A stretch of DNA of 64,000 nt from Euglena gracilis (Eukaryota > Euglenida > Euglenophyceae > Euglenales): positions 14,748,947-14,812,946 of the forward strand of contig CP154957.1 of NCBI GenBank assembly GCA_039621445.1, given 5' to 3'. The position numbers and the translations under genes were made by a program. Of the stretch, positions 48,801 through 52,300 are shown in pieces; the first letter of the stretch is position 1, and the number at the start of each line of letters is the position of its first letter. Below the pieces are notes generated by a model. The model ran no database searches. It was not told the DNA's origin and saw only the letters and a program-made list of their open reading frames with translations.

Positions 48801-48885
48801 AGTTACGAGGTTGGTTTCTTAAGCTTGGATGCCGCATATCAGTTTCTTCAGTTAGAAGGCCGCCAATGAATTGACTCTCGGCCAT
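7744..48885 (-). CDS. PUM: Pumilio (PUF) family RNA-binding protein, whole split gene
   Basis: Joined minus-strand exons encode a protein of about 800 residues. The N-terminus has an RPTSAPP motif, then DPAYSKWYY and DPRLPPP, then [13 protein letters not shown], the order seen in the NABP region of plant Pumilio proteins. A Gln/His/Pro-rich disordered linker follows, then EEFR and a full PUM-HD with eight repeats: SRLIQ, NYVIQ, CRVIQ, NHVIQ, CRVIQ, NYVVQ, SNVVE, NYVVQ. By the known PUF recognition code these read UGUAUAUA, with repeat 8 binding the 5' U. PUF proteins bind 3' UTRs in the cytoplasm and repress or destabilise mRNAs. Introns range from about 50 bp to 14 kb and hold most of the window's transposons. 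The exon set may be incomplete, and three junctions are unresolved. Confidence 0.9.
7831..8986. other. Last Pumilio intron, distal part
   Basis: No coding motif recognised. A/T-rich with many A and T homopolymers. The minus strand is open for about 60 codons upstream of the [10 protein letters not shown] exon (to 7998), with a Cys/Lys/Glu-rich sequence that I cannot assign. Confidence 0.4.
8987..9424. mobile_element. hAT-like non-autonomous element, copy A
   Basis: Terminal inverted repeats CAGGCATTTGCTTAAGG at 8987 and its complement ending at 9424, flanked on both sides by the 8-bp direct repeat ATCCCTTC (8979-8986 and 9425-9432). CAGG ends and 8-bp duplications are the hAT superfamily signature. 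The 438-bp interior is non-coding: inverted GCTAGC-rich subterminal repeats, G/C runs and two GGCGC hairpins. It sits in the last Pumilio intron. Confidence 0.85.
9433..9808. other. Pumilio intron (or 3' UTR) segment
   Basis: Both strands are open for 65-90 codons (9483-9752 plus, 9530-9730 minus), but no domain or splice support was found. It would be 3' UTR if the gene ends at 9809, and intron if exon 17 is used. Confidence 0.35.
9809..9897 (-). CDS. PUM: Pumilio exon 16 (C-terminal helix, TYG)
   Basis: Acceptor TTGTTTCCCCCAG before 9897, phase 1; A+GT rebuilds a Ser codon with exon 15. It encodes [20 protein letters not shown] then YG, the conserved PUM-HD C-terminal segment. Genomically the frame continues EQPLCF to a TGA at 9809-9811, whereas family members continue KHI. 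No GT donor is visible after TYG. Either the protein ends here, or the exon splices by an unusual site to 7744-7812. Confidence 0.85.
9960..10720. repeat. Dispersed GC-run repeats in the exon 15-16 intron
   Basis: 10020-10340 is a diverged member of the repeat family at 17630-17790 and 47480-47660 (GGGAATCCC, AGTATTTCTGGGGAGCC, TTTTTAGGCCAAAATTTGCC). 10440-10720 repeats the phrase GGGTGCTATAG with G and C runs. No gene recognised. Confidence 0.5.
11025..11235 (-). CDS. PUM: Pumilio exon 15 (PUM repeats 7 and 8)
   Basis: Acceptor CATGACTGTACCGCAG before 11235, phase 0; donor GTGTGT after 11025, phase 1. It encodes [19 protein letters not shown] (repeat 7, SNVVE, guanine-reading) and [20 protein letters not shown] (repeat 8, NYVVQ, U-reading). 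The G-reading repeat 7 is the most diagnostic PUF feature. Confidence 0.95.
11744..11897 (-). CDS. PUM: Pumilio exon 14 (PUM repeat 6)
   Basis: Acceptor CTTCCATGTAG before 11897 (phase 2), or GAG before GTAATC a little further in (phase 0). Donor CGG|GTGTGC after 11744, phase 0. It encodes [20 protein letters not shown], then [13 protein letters not shown] and IIER. NYVVQ reads U. Confidence 0.9.
12300..12950. repeat. Degenerate repeat of the AAATTGCGGGAA type, paralogue 1
   Basis: Short imperfect iterations (AAATTGCGG, AAATTTGGCAAAA, AACTGTGGGAAATTGCGGG) flank a unique middle with CACATTTCTGCTGGAG. The same order of elements recurs at 15980-16460, so the two intronic segments are old copies of one longer sequence. 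A related patch lies at 57370-57480. Confidence 0.6.
12950..13440. repeat. Degenerate telomere-like patch and ACCTGTGGGCAACGGTGTT iterations
   Basis: 13040-13330 is built of CCCTAACC-like hexamers with many substitutions. 13355-13425 has three to four tandem copies of ACCTGTGGGCAACGGTGTT. 12955-13010 has a related CACAGGGAA.GCC.TTG repeat. Confidence 0.65.
13480..13557 (-). repeat. Edge of a dispersed repeat abutting Pumilio exon 13
   Basis: Read on the minus strand it starts CAGGGCTGAACAGGAATCC and continues to AACCCTGTGGGTG. The same start, with the same boundary, is seen at 17793, 18480 and 47649, each next to unrelated sequence. Here the outer neighbour is exon 13, so the repeat end lies exactly at the exon-intron border. 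Confidence 0.55.
13555..13620 (-). CDS. PUM: Pumilio exon 13 (PUM repeat 5)
   Basis: Acceptor CTTTCCCTGCAG before 13620, phase 0. It encodes [20 protein letters not shown], then DQ, followed by an in-frame TGA. No GT donor exists where homology ends: the sequence reads GACCAG then GGCTGAACAGG. That edge coincides with the end of a dispersed repeat (see 13480-13557). CRVIQ is an adenine-reading repeat. Confidence 0.85.
13720..14050. repeat. G/C homopolymer-rich dispersed repeat in the exon 12-13 intron
   Basis: Alternating runs of 7-12 G or C, with inverted pairs. Spurious proline/glycine-rich open frames run on both strands. No gene. Confidence 0.6.
14305..14435 (-). CDS. PUM: Pumilio exon 12 (PUM repeat 4)
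   Basis: Acceptor CATGCCTCAG before 14435, phase 1; donor CAG|GTCTGT after 14305, phase 0. It encodes [20 protein letters not shown], then [25 protein letters not shown] reads U in known PUF proteins. The split Ser codon (A+GT) with exon 11 confirms the phase. Confidence 0.93.
14740..14945 (-). pseudogene. LINE-like reverse transcriptase fragment in an intron
   Basis: Minus-strand [20 protein letters not shown], then [20 protein letters not shown] and CG. This is the palm motif A of a non-LTR-type reverse transcriptase: Asp in QVDF, then NAFN, followed by the typical 'CPE...W...CY....LL..G' stretch. Upstream the same reading is broken by stops (a GVGV motif near 14990 followed by a TGA). It is a short dead fragment in the intron between exons 11 and 12. 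Confidence 0.7.
15130..15420. repeat. Long G-run tract in a Pumilio intron
   Basis: 15155-15235 is about 80% G, with runs of up to 18, separated by short T or A interruptions; a further G13/C11 pair lies at about 15381-15410. Strong G-quadruplex potential on the plus strand, which is the template strand of the gene. Confidence 0.7.
15596..15701 (-). CDS. PUM: Pumilio exon 11 (PUM repeat 3)
   Basis: Acceptor TTTTGGTTTGCACAG before 15701, phase 0; donor GTATGA after 15596, phase 1. It encodes [20 protein letters not shown], then [20 protein letters not shown] is an adenine-reading repeat. Confidence 0.92.
15980..16460. repeat. Degenerate repeat of the AAATTGCGGGAA type, paralogue 2
   Basis: Same order of motifs as 12300-12950, including ACACTTCTGCTGGAGGGGGC, AAAACATGATTTT and the CAAATTTTGGCAAA iterations. 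Intronic. Confidence 0.6.
16844..16948 (-). CDS. PUM: Pumilio exon 10 (PUM repeat 2)
   Basis: Encodes [20 protein letters not shown], then [20 protein letters not shown] is a uridine-reading repeat. Donor GTATGC after 16844, phase 0. The acceptor GAG|GTGTAC before 16948 lacks a good pyrimidine tract, and the repeat is about three residues shorter than usual in its first helix, so the 5' edge may be a few codons off. Confidence 0.85.
17060..17158 (-). CDS. PUM: Pumilio exon 9 (PUM repeat 1)
   Basis: Acceptor CAACTCTCCCAG before 17158, phase 0; donor GTATTT after 17060, phase 0. It encodes [20 protein letters not shown], then [13 protein letters not shown]. The S-R-Q triad (SRLIQ) is the adenine-reading form of repeat 1. 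Confidence 0.9.
17253..17565. repeat. Dispersed GC-run repeat with GCTTGTGCTTA-type ends, copy 1
   Basis: Runs from GCATGCTTGTGCTTACCGACC to GACTAAGCGCAAGCCTG, imperfect inverted ends. Inside, GGGTGCCTGCCCCTAGC occurs three times in both orientations, plus a GGCGCCTTCGGCGCC hairpin. The reverse complement of the whole block is at 61035-61345. Confidence 0.7.
17630..17795. repeat. Dispersed repeat family ending in CAGCCCTG, copy
   Basis: Shares with 47480-47660 the sequence around GCGCC.AAAGAAAAATTT.G, CCTAAAAATC.GC.CCC and CCACAGGGTTGCGG, then CAGCCCTG, where similarity ends. Confidence 0.6.
17800..19258. other. Pumilio intron, no gene recognised
   Basis: A/T homopolymers and G/C runs. 18490-18740 is strongly A-rich on the plus strand and gives Lys-rich spurious frames. 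The phrase GCGGGATTCTTGTTCAGCCCTG at about 18460 is another end of the CAGCCCTG repeat family. Confidence 0.45.
19259..19336 (-). CDS. PUM: Pumilio exon 8 (EEFR segment before the PUM-HD)
   Basis: Acceptor CCCTGTTTAG before 19336 and donor CAG|GTCCCT after 19259. It encodes 26 residues including [19 protein letters not shown], equivalent to the conserved 'R..LLEEFR....W.L' that leads into PUM repeat 1. It ends in phase 0, matching exon 9. Confidence 0.8.
19394..19602 (-). CDS. PUM: Pumilio exon 7 (His/Gln-rich)
   Basis: Acceptor GCATCACAG before 19602 (phase 0); a second is CTCTCGCAG before 19569. It encodes a [20 protein letters not shown] tract, then [15 protein letters not shown] and [12 protein letters not shown]. 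Donor CAG|GTGGTC after 19394 leaves phase 2, but exon 8 needs phase 0. GTCTGC after 19384 gives phase 0 and an intron of only 47 bp. This junction needs cDNA. Confidence 0.7.
19705..19929 (-). CDS. PUM: Pumilio exon 6 (Gln/Tyr/Pro-rich)
   Basis: Acceptor TTTTTTTTTTGCAG before 19929, phase 0. It encodes [20 protein letters not shown], then [15 protein letters not shown] and [14 protein letters not shown]. The only phase-0 donor I see is GTATGT after 19705, which extends the exon through [16 protein letters not shown]. That last part looks less like linker, so an earlier cryptic donor is possible. Confidence 0.7.
20075..20830 (+). repeat. Tandem duplication, two units of about 380 bp
   Basis: Units start with TTCGATATAAGGACAGGTGG at about 20082 and 20469 and share, in order, GCGGGCCAGGAGGGG, GCGCGGTCTGGGT.ACCGAAA, CAAAAGTGCCATTTTGGGCA, CGGCGCGAAGCGCCGGAGGA and GAGGGTCGGTCCGGACCCCC. 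A partial third copy of the end lies at 20740-20840, and pieces recur at 23040-23130. Long frames on both strands are artefacts of the repeat. Confidence 0.85.
21420..21560 (+). repeat. GGAAAGGAAGGA purine tract
   Basis: About 140 bp almost purely purine on the plus strand (AAGGAAAGGAAGGAGGATAAAG and similar). Directly precedes the 160-bp satellite. Confidence 0.75.
21560..22480 (+). repeat. Satellite, about six units of about 160 bp
   Basis: Unit landmarks: ACGCTCATTTTCGGCTCAAA, TTTTTCTGGGTCTGGGAGGC, AACATCGTTTCGGG, CGACTTTTTTGACCCGGTTT and GTCAATGGGTCGGCGGCCC. Units begin near 21570, 21728, 21890, 22034, 22196 and 22358 (spacing 144-164 bp) and alternate between GGGGCGCCGGC and AGGCACCAGC variants. 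Intronic. Confidence 0.9.
22490..23265. other. Pumilio intron, repeat-rich
   Basis: 22880-22960 is a G-run tract (runs of 8-11). 23040-23130 is a fragment of the 20.1-20.8 kb duplication. No gene or RNA gene recognised. Confidence 0.45.
23905..24200 (+). repeat. Degenerate tandem repeat, CCCAAAATTAGGCATTTGC type
   Basis: About ten imperfect units of roughly 27-33 bp (variants of TTGCACCCAAAATTAGGCAT). A similar arrangement with ATTCCTAATTTG occurs at 50470-50670. Confidence 0.7.
24200..25079. other. Pumilio intron, no gene recognised
   Basis: Unique-looking intronic DNA with A runs and two C-run stretches. Open frames on both strands are unsupported. Confidence 0.4.
25098..25235 (-). CDS. 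PUM: Pumilio exon 5
   Basis: Acceptor TTCTCTTTTGTCGCAG before 25235, phase 0. It encodes [18 protein letters not shown], then [18 protein letters not shown]. Donor CAG|GTGTCT after 25098; a second, CAG|GTGTGG after 25080, is also in phase 0 and would add six residues. Pro/Gln/Met-rich linker. Confidence 0.75.
26718..27080. repeat. Dispersed repeat family with GGGCGGTCCTTAAG ends, diverged copy
   Basis: Contains CAGGGCAGTCCTTAAAA, AAGGCGGTCC, GACAGGAAAGTTTTTTTTTC, TTTAAGGACCGCCCC and CCAAAGGGCCGGACTGGG, all shared with 61425-61560. The following GTCGAAAAACACATTTTTTG and GGGTGGATAGGCGATGG are also shared. 26720-26850 adds iterations of ATTTTGACAGAATGTCTGAA. Confidence 0.65.
27085..27830 (+). 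other. Open stretch of unknown nature in the exon 4-5 intron
   Basis: The plus strand is open for up to 326 codons in one frame and partly in a second. The second frame contains [20 protein letters not shown], which resembles a zinc-knuckle spacing, followed by Lys-rich sequence. No start, splice sites or known domain support it; a decayed transposon protein is possible. Confidence 0.2.
27890..28057 (-). CDS. PUM: Pumilio exon 4
   Basis: Encodes [18 protein letters not shown], then [12 protein letters not shown] and [11 protein letters not shown]: Gln/His/Pro-rich linker. The donor is a textbook CAG|GTGAGC after 27890, phase 0. The acceptor is uncertain. CCAACCAG before 28057 and TTGTCCAG before 28087 both give phase 0; the strongest pyrimidine tract (CTCTGCCCTCGCAG before 28068) gives phase 1. 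Confidence 0.75.
28471..28527 (-). CDS. PUM: Pumilio exon 3 ([10 protein letters not shown] motif)
   Basis: Acceptor TTTACTGCAG before 28527, phase 0. It encodes [19 protein letters not shown]; [13 protein letters not shown] is a hallmark of the NABP region of plant Pumilio proteins. The best phase-compatible donor is GTCTTA after 28471. The frame stays open to about 28430 with alternative GT sites that give phase 2, which no acceptor of exon 4 matches. Confidence 0.7.
28940..29060. repeat. GATTAATCG palindromic iterations
   Basis: At least five copies of GATTAATCG or close variants within 110 bp, with looser copies at 29300-29390. GATTAATC is itself palindromic. Intronic; function unknown. 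Confidence 0.6.
30190..31330 (+). repeat. Minisatellite A, about six units of about 185 bp (copy 1)
   Basis: Each unit has CTTAGTCGGCCTACGGCCTC, a G7/C8 hairpin (GGGGGGGCTGCCGCCCCCCC), AAAATAACAATATCCCCTTG, and two copies of TGTGTGTGCAAGGCAAGG with different tails (GTGGACAAAACGCGCATCC; ATGG.CAAAACGCGCCCCCC). One unit is shortened. The units read open on both strands, giving false proline- or glycine-rich proteins. Confidence 0.92.
31335..32485 (+). repeat. Degenerate telomere-like CCCTAA array (copy 1)
   Basis: About 1.15 kb of CCCTAA hexamers mixed with variants (CCGTAT, CTCTAA, CCCCAG, CCCGAA). The variants recur in a higher-order order, for example CTAACCGTATCCCTAACCCT at many places. It ends sharply at TCTAATCGAATTTTTC. 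Internal, not a chromosome end. Confidence 0.92.
33899..34050 (-). CDS. PUM: Pumilio exon 2
   Basis: Acceptor CCCCCCACAG before 34050 and donor GTGTGA after 33899, immediately before an in-frame TGA. It encodes 50 residues, including [14 protein letters not shown] and [13 protein letters not shown]. It starts in phase 1 and ends in phase 0, matching exons 1 and 3. The composition (Ala, His, Gly, Pro with acidic and basic patches) suits the disordered region between the two NABP motifs. Assigned by splice sites and phase, not by a known domain. Confidence 0.65.
34064..34285. repeat. CAAATAAGGGGGGG iterations upstream of the inverted family
   Basis: Several CAAATAAGGGGGG or complementary segments and one GGCGCCTTCGGCGCC hairpin (34240-34254). 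A related G-run patch precedes 41700. Confidence 0.5.
34290..35146 (+). repeat. GACGCCGG family, left arm
   Basis: Starts with AAACCGGCGTTTGAGACGC and palindromic GGACGCCGGTTCTGTCC modules, continues through AAAAGTGGCCCTAAGGTGCT, and contains two diverged tandem units of about 300 bp, each with AAAAGAGCTTTCGAT and GCGATCG. It ends in ACGCCG modules. It is the inverted counterpart of 39398-40050 plus 41346-41545, and parallel to 53655-54602. The minus strand is open (about 190 codons), but no domain is recognised and the frame is not kept in all copies. Confidence 0.8.
35565..38850 (+). repeat. Minisatellite B, about 22 units of about 140 bp
   Basis: Unit landmarks: AATAACAAAATCCCTTTGCT, GCCGGACCGTTTTGTGAGCA, TGCGCAATCAGACACCCATT, GTCGGA.GGCGCCTTCGGCGC, CCTTGGTCGTCTAGC, then a G7-14/C7-15 hairpin. 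Two truncated units occur at 38540-38650. Long frames on both strands are repeat artefacts. Confidence 0.95.
38850..39060 (+). repeat. Degenerate telomere-like array after minisatellite B
   Basis: CCCTAACCC hexamers with CCGAAACCCTAA, CCTTAAACG and CCTGACCC variants, ending at CCCAGTTTGTAGG. Confidence 0.85.
39398..40050 (-). repeat. GACGCCGG family, right arm (first part)
   Basis: Reverse complement of 34437-35146: palindromic GACGCCGG modules, then the two roughly 300-bp units. The plus strand here is open across the 39173-40084 frame, but that frame starts inside the Mutator-like element and has no recognised domain. Interrupted at 40051 by an insertion. Confidence 0.8.
40121..40275 (+). 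repeat. 32-bp minisatellite, five units (block 1)
   Basis: Unit starts GTTTATGTCGGTCGATTTCC and ends ATTCAGGCGCCC; units start at 40121, 40153, 40185, 40217 and 40249. Head-to-tail with no spacers. Confidence 0.95.
40976..41140 (+). repeat. 32-bp minisatellite, five units (block 2)
   Basis: Same unit as 40121-40275, with TCAG/TCGG variants at one site; one unit is 31 bp. Confidence 0.95.
41236..41341. repeat. Near-perfect palindrome, arms of about 43 bp
   Basis: AAAATCGACCGACAC..., CAGATTCAGCAGGGGCGCCG, then the loop GCGCGAGCGAGCGAAGCGAG and the complementary arm. A strong hairpin at the junction of the insertion and the GACGCCGG family. Confidence 0.9.
41346..41675 (-). repeat. GACGCCGG family, right arm (second part)
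   Basis: Continues the reverse complement of 34290-34437, then adds nested palindromes of GGACGCCGGTTCTGTCC and CGGCGTCCGGAACGCCGG. Confidence 0.75.
41901..42750. mobile_element. Truncated Mutator-like element, interrupted by a hAT-like insertion
   Basis: Begins GGCTCCGTGCGGATGATTGG like the complete copies, with the GGTCGGGCCGACC subterminal repeats, resumes at 42429 after the nested insertion, and continues into a shortened minisatellite-A unit (TGTGTGTGCAAGGCAAGG, CAGTCGGCCTACGGCCTCC) up to about 42930. No GGGGCC right end found. Confidence 0.7.
41977..42428. mobile_element. hAT-like non-autonomous element nested in the Mutator-like end
   Basis: Ends CAGGGAATTTCTTAAG and CTTAAGAAATTCCCTG, flanked by the 8-bp direct repeat TTATCGAC (41969-41976 and 42429-42436). 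The inner sequence (GGATGGAGCTAGATCAAGGC, GGGATAGGTGAGCTGGGCAG) is the reverse complement of 60630-60930. Non-coding, 452 bp. Confidence 0.85.
42755..42822 (+). repeat. (GT)n microsatellite
   Basis: About 68 bp of GTGTGT with two GAGT interruptions at its start, inside a minisatellite-A-like unit. Confidence 0.95.
43530..44665 (+). repeat. Minisatellite A (copy 2)
   Basis: About six units, as at 30190-31330, with one unit more diverged (44420-44500). Confidence 0.9.
44670..45810 (+). repeat. Degenerate telomere-like CCCTAA array (copy 2)
   Basis: Nearly the same order of hexamer variants as 31335-32485, with a few short deletions, ending at the same TCTAATCGAATTTTTC. Confidence 0.92.
46092..47470. 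other. First Pumilio intron, no gene recognised
   Basis: 46380-46500 shares about 100 bp with 51740-51830 (GGTCCGAACTCAACCAGACA, CCCGAACTTGACT.CCT). Palindromic CCGAGGGGGTC phrases near 46820 and 46940. No coding motif. Confidence 0.45.
47480..47660. repeat. Dispersed repeat family ending in CAGCCCTG, copy
   Basis: From GGTGCCGAAGGAAAATTTTG to CATAGGGTTGCGGGGATTCC, then CAGCCCTG; matches 17630-17795. Confidence 0.6.
48525..48885 (-). CDS. PUM: Pumilio exon 1 (start codon; NABP-like N-terminus)
   Basis: The start is the ATG at 48885-48883 ([10 protein letters not shown]); its context AAAATGG has A at -3 and G at +4. The reading frame stays open upstream to about 48909, but only through a GTG. 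The 120 codons include RPTSAPP near residue 50 and [10 protein letters not shown]...DPRLPPPIV near the end, matching the plant Pumilio N-terminal motifs. The proposed donor is GTATGC right after 48525, leaving phase 1, which fits exon 2. The same GTATGC donor is used by exon 10. The frame runs on to about 48470 and offers weaker donors (GTTCAA, GTTTGG) that give the wrong phase. Confidence 0.8.
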
Positions 48886-49330
48886 TTTAGGACTCTGACC
48901 AATGTTCACAACAAATTATCGCGAAACTTTGTAAGAAATAATATCAGCAGGCAACGCTTAACTGCACCAACCTCGGCAACAAAACCGACATTCATTGAAA
49001 ATTATTGCATCACTCTTAAATAAGAAAATGAGCTTTCAATCACGGCTGGCTTTTCCACACTGTTTCGGATCCAACGATACAGGTCGATGCAGGTCGGAAC
49101 TGTTTCGCCAAACGTCATCAACTTTTGAAAAAGACAAATTTGATGAGCCGAGCAGAAAACTGCCATTTTGGTGGTAAAGCGGCCCGGCGATCATTGTTGG
49201 TCGGGCAGGGTGGGATGCACATTTGCAGTGATGCTCAGCAATGGCGAGCTTGGCCTCTGGGTCCACTGCCTCAAGGGGAGTGTTCAGGGAGGAAGGAATT
49301 TGTCAAAAAAAAATCTCCCGCCTTCCAATT
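48886..49330. other. Upstream region of the Pumilio gene
   Basis: Candidate promoter and 5' UTR. The minus strand has an open frame of about 50 codons starting with an ATG near 49193 (MIAGPLYHQNGSFLLGSSNL) and ending at 49036, which could be an upstream ORF or a 5' exon. No TATA-like or other defined element can be supported. Confidence 0.3.
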
Positions 49331-49341
49331 GTCCAATTGGG

Positions 49342-49561
49342 GGTACTTGTCTGTTAGTCGATCCACGGCAAAACAGGTCGATCCACACCTATTTTTGGCC
49401 TATTTTGGGTCACTGATGGACAGGGAAAGGGTCAGAAGATACGGCTGGTGTCGGCACAGGGTCTAGAGAGTTAGGGTTAGGGTTAGGTTTTGGGGTTTGG
49501 GTCTAGAATTTAGGGTTAGGGTTAGGGTTAGGGTCAGGGTTAGGGTCAGGGTTTGGTAACC

Positions 49562-49593
<32 letters not shown>

Positions 49594-50147
49594 CAACCCT
49601 AACCCTAGACCCTTACCTTAACTCTCTAACACTGTGCCTACACCAGCCGTATCTTCTGAAACCGTGTTTGGGCCGATTTCGAGACTTTAAAAGGCTTAAA
49701 TCTTCGCCCAAACACGGTTTCAAACCAAGAACAGTGTTTTGGGCCAAGGTTTTAGGGGGGCCTGGGGGCGACCACGGCGCCTTCGGCGCCGCGGTCCCCG
49801 CCCCCAGGCTCCCCCTAACTCTTGGCCCAAACACAGTTCTTGTCACAGACCCCGTTTTGTGCTTTGCCTGTCCATCAACGACCCAAAGTGGGCCAAATAT
49901 AGGGTCAGGGTTTAGGGTTAGGGTTATTGTTACCTAAGCCCTAACCTAGCCCTCGCCCTAACCCTGACCCTCACCCTAACCCTAACCCTAACCCTAACTC
50001 TCTAGACCCTGTGCCGACACCAGCCGTATCTTTCTGACCTTGTTTTGTGCTTTCCCTGTCCATCAGAGACCCAAAATAGGCCAAAAATAGGTGTGGATCG
50101 ACTAACAGACTTGATGCACTGCCGTGGATCGACTAACAGACAAGTAC
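49342..50147. mobile_element. Inverted-repeat element with internal telomere-like blocks
   Basis: Left end GTACTTGTCTGTTAGTCGAT (after one G), right end its complement finishing CAAGTAC, flanked by CCAATTGGG and CCAATTGAG (8 of 9 bases). Inside are inverted copies of GGTCAGAAGATACGGCTGGT and TTAGGG blocks in both orientations (49460-49620, 49900-50010), plus a strong hairpin at 49735-49835 around GGCGCCTTCGGCGCC. About 0.8 kb, non-coding. Confidence 0.75.
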
Positions 50148-50159
50148 CCAATTGAGTAG

Positions 50160-51110
50160 CCATGTCGCACCCTGGCGTGGGAAGTGAACAGAATTTGCCC
50201 CCACCTCCTGGATGAGGGGGGGGGGGTCTGGGCAGTCGATCTTGACAAGTTGAAGGGTCGATGGACCGGTTGAAGGGTCGGTGGGTGTCCGATAAATTGG
50301 TGCCTACAGGGGACCAGCTCCCCAAAAGAGGCACCCAACGAGGGTGAATACACATTGGGGGACCCTTGCTTGGCGCCTTCGGTGTCTCGCTCGGGTCCCC
50401 CAATGGGGTGTTCCCCCCGTGACCCCCCCGTGACCCCCCCGTGACCCGAACAAAGACCCTTTTCGGCCAATTTTTTTCGGAAAAATTTTGGCCGATGATG
50501 CCTAATTTGACAAAATATTCATGTAGATTCCTAATTTTGAGGCATAAATTTTGCAAATTTGGGAATGTTGATTCCTAATTTGCTGTCAAATCCCTAATTT
50601 CAGGTGTGGGGATTCCTAATTTTTTGATTTTCCCCCCAAAATTTCGTGTTCGGTGGTTCCTAATTTGGCCGCCGAAAATGTGGTGGTGTTCCCCTGACCC
50701 CCCCCCCCCCCGTGACCTGAACCACCCCAATGTTTTTAACCCTACCACCAGTCGATCGACTATTGAAGGGTTGACCAAGACGATCGACTGGTCGGTGGGT
50801 CAAACCCCCCGTTTACATTAGATTGGGTGGGGTTCTGGGTAGTCGATCGACCCAGTGGGGTGTCCACCCAGCCCGACCCCCCCCCCCCCGGTTGGCTCAG
50901 CTTAGACGGTGGACTTGGGGGGGGGGGTTCTGGAGGTCCCTCTATTTTCGGTGCAAAGGGCGGAAAATCCCCCCCCCCCCGATAACTGTATTGTCTGGAT
51001 TTTTTTTTGAGCACTTCAGGGGGGTTCAGAGGCTGAACTGGATCGACCAACCATTTGCTGAGGCACATGAATCTGTCTTGGCCAATGGGAACTCCTTCTT
51101 CACTTCTCAG
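50160..51110. other. Intergenic / upstream of the plus-strand gene
   Basis: Contains ATTCCTAATTTG iterations (50470-50670), TCGATCGACTG-type repeats and C runs. No gene recognised. Confidence 0.45.
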
Positions 51111-51311
51111 AATATGATGTCCCAAACCCCTTGTTGTTTGTTAGCTGTTTGCTTTGGTGTCATTGCTGGATGTTGTGCTGGACTTTTGCTTCAGTCAAAT
51201 CAACCCCAATCCCAATCCTACATCCGAAACGCTGCTGTTGGAAAGGCAGTTGTTGCCCGCTCTGGCATTCTCAATGTCCATCCTGAATCCCAGAACAAAC
51301 AGAGAGAACAG
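51111..51311 (+). CDS. First coding exon of an unknown protein, signal-peptide-like
   Basis: Acceptor CTTCTTCACTTCTCAG before 51111 and donor CAG|GTACTT after 51311, phase 0. The ATG at 51114 (or 51117) opens MMSQTPCCLLAVCFGVIAGC, then CAGLLLQSNQPQSQSYI and GKAVVARSGILNVHPESQNK. The first 28 residues form a Cys-rich hydrophobic stretch like a signal peptide or anchor, after which the composition is that of a soluble protein. I do not recognise the family. It joins in phase with 55238. Confidence 0.5.
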
Positions 51312-51479
51312 GTACTTTGTTTGCTGTCTGTCTTTGGCAGAGCCAGGATTTGTGCCCCCACATACCAAATCCATTGTGTCATCATGCCTCGGAGGCAGAT
51401 CTGCGACCGACCCTGGGGTTACCTGAGAGCTCCCCCCAAAGAGTTTTTCCTTCTGGCACAAAGATTTTGCATTTTTATA

Positions 51480-51690
51480 CCGGTGTTTGAGACGCCGGGT
51501 TCACGACAACCGGCGTTCGTGGTTGAAACAGTCCTATTGAAATTGAAATATTGAAACAGGCCATTTTGGGGCACTTTTGATGACATTTTGTTTAGGAATA
51601 ACAAAATCGGTGTTTGGGACGCCGGGTTTTGGACAGAACAGGTGTTCCTAACCCCTTTCTCACGGACAGAACCGGAGTCCGGAACCAGTG
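51480..51690. repeat. GACGCCGG family, fragment
   Basis: GTTTGAGACGCCGGGTTCACG, GACGCCGGGTTTTGGACAGA and GGCCATTTTGGGGCACTTTT, as in the 34.3 and 53.7 kb copies but rearranged. Confidence 0.6.
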
Positions 51691-52089
51691 GGGGGCCCCT
51701 GAGGTTGCGAGCCAACCGTACCAGTCAAGTTCGAGCCCCCCCCCCCCCCTGGAGCCCAGGCACCGGGGGGGACCCCTTGGGGTCCGAACTCAACCAGACA
51801 GGGGGGCCCCGAACTTGACTACCTAGCCTCCACCCCCCCCCCCCATTACCTCCCCCCAGGAGACCAAGATTGGGGGGAGGTACATAACGGGGGGAGGTAC
51901 ACAATGGGGGGGGGGACATGCTGTTGTTTGGCGGGACATGCCTGCGGATGGCGGGGCAAGGTGCATTTTTCATGGGAGCAGGTACATACTGCCCCCCCAA
52001 TTATGTACCTCCCCCCAGGAGGTACACAATGTGCATGGTTGTACAATGAAGTTTGCCATTTGGGGACCTTTTTTTTGGTGAAAAGTGGT

Positions 52090-52300
52090 GCTGTTTTAGA
52101 ATGAGAGTACCGTGCAGCGTGGCTTTCGATCGAGGGGTAACTTGGTACCCTGACGTTGCACGCAGCCCGAGATACGCTCGCAATCATCGGATCGGCCAGA
52201 ATCTGAGTCGAAATTTATGGTAATCTTTGGTGCTGTATGGTTTAAGAACCACACAGAAATGGTTTTTCTCTTCAAATCAACGAGGTCCAGGGGGCAGGGT
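52090..52300 (+). repeat. GACGCCGG family, one internal unit
   Basis: AGTACCGTGCAGCGTGG, TTTCGATCGAGGGGTAACTT, ACGTTGCACGCAGCCCGAGA and GATCGGCCAGAATCTGAGTC: a single, shortened roughly 200-bp copy of the second unit. Confidence 0.7.
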
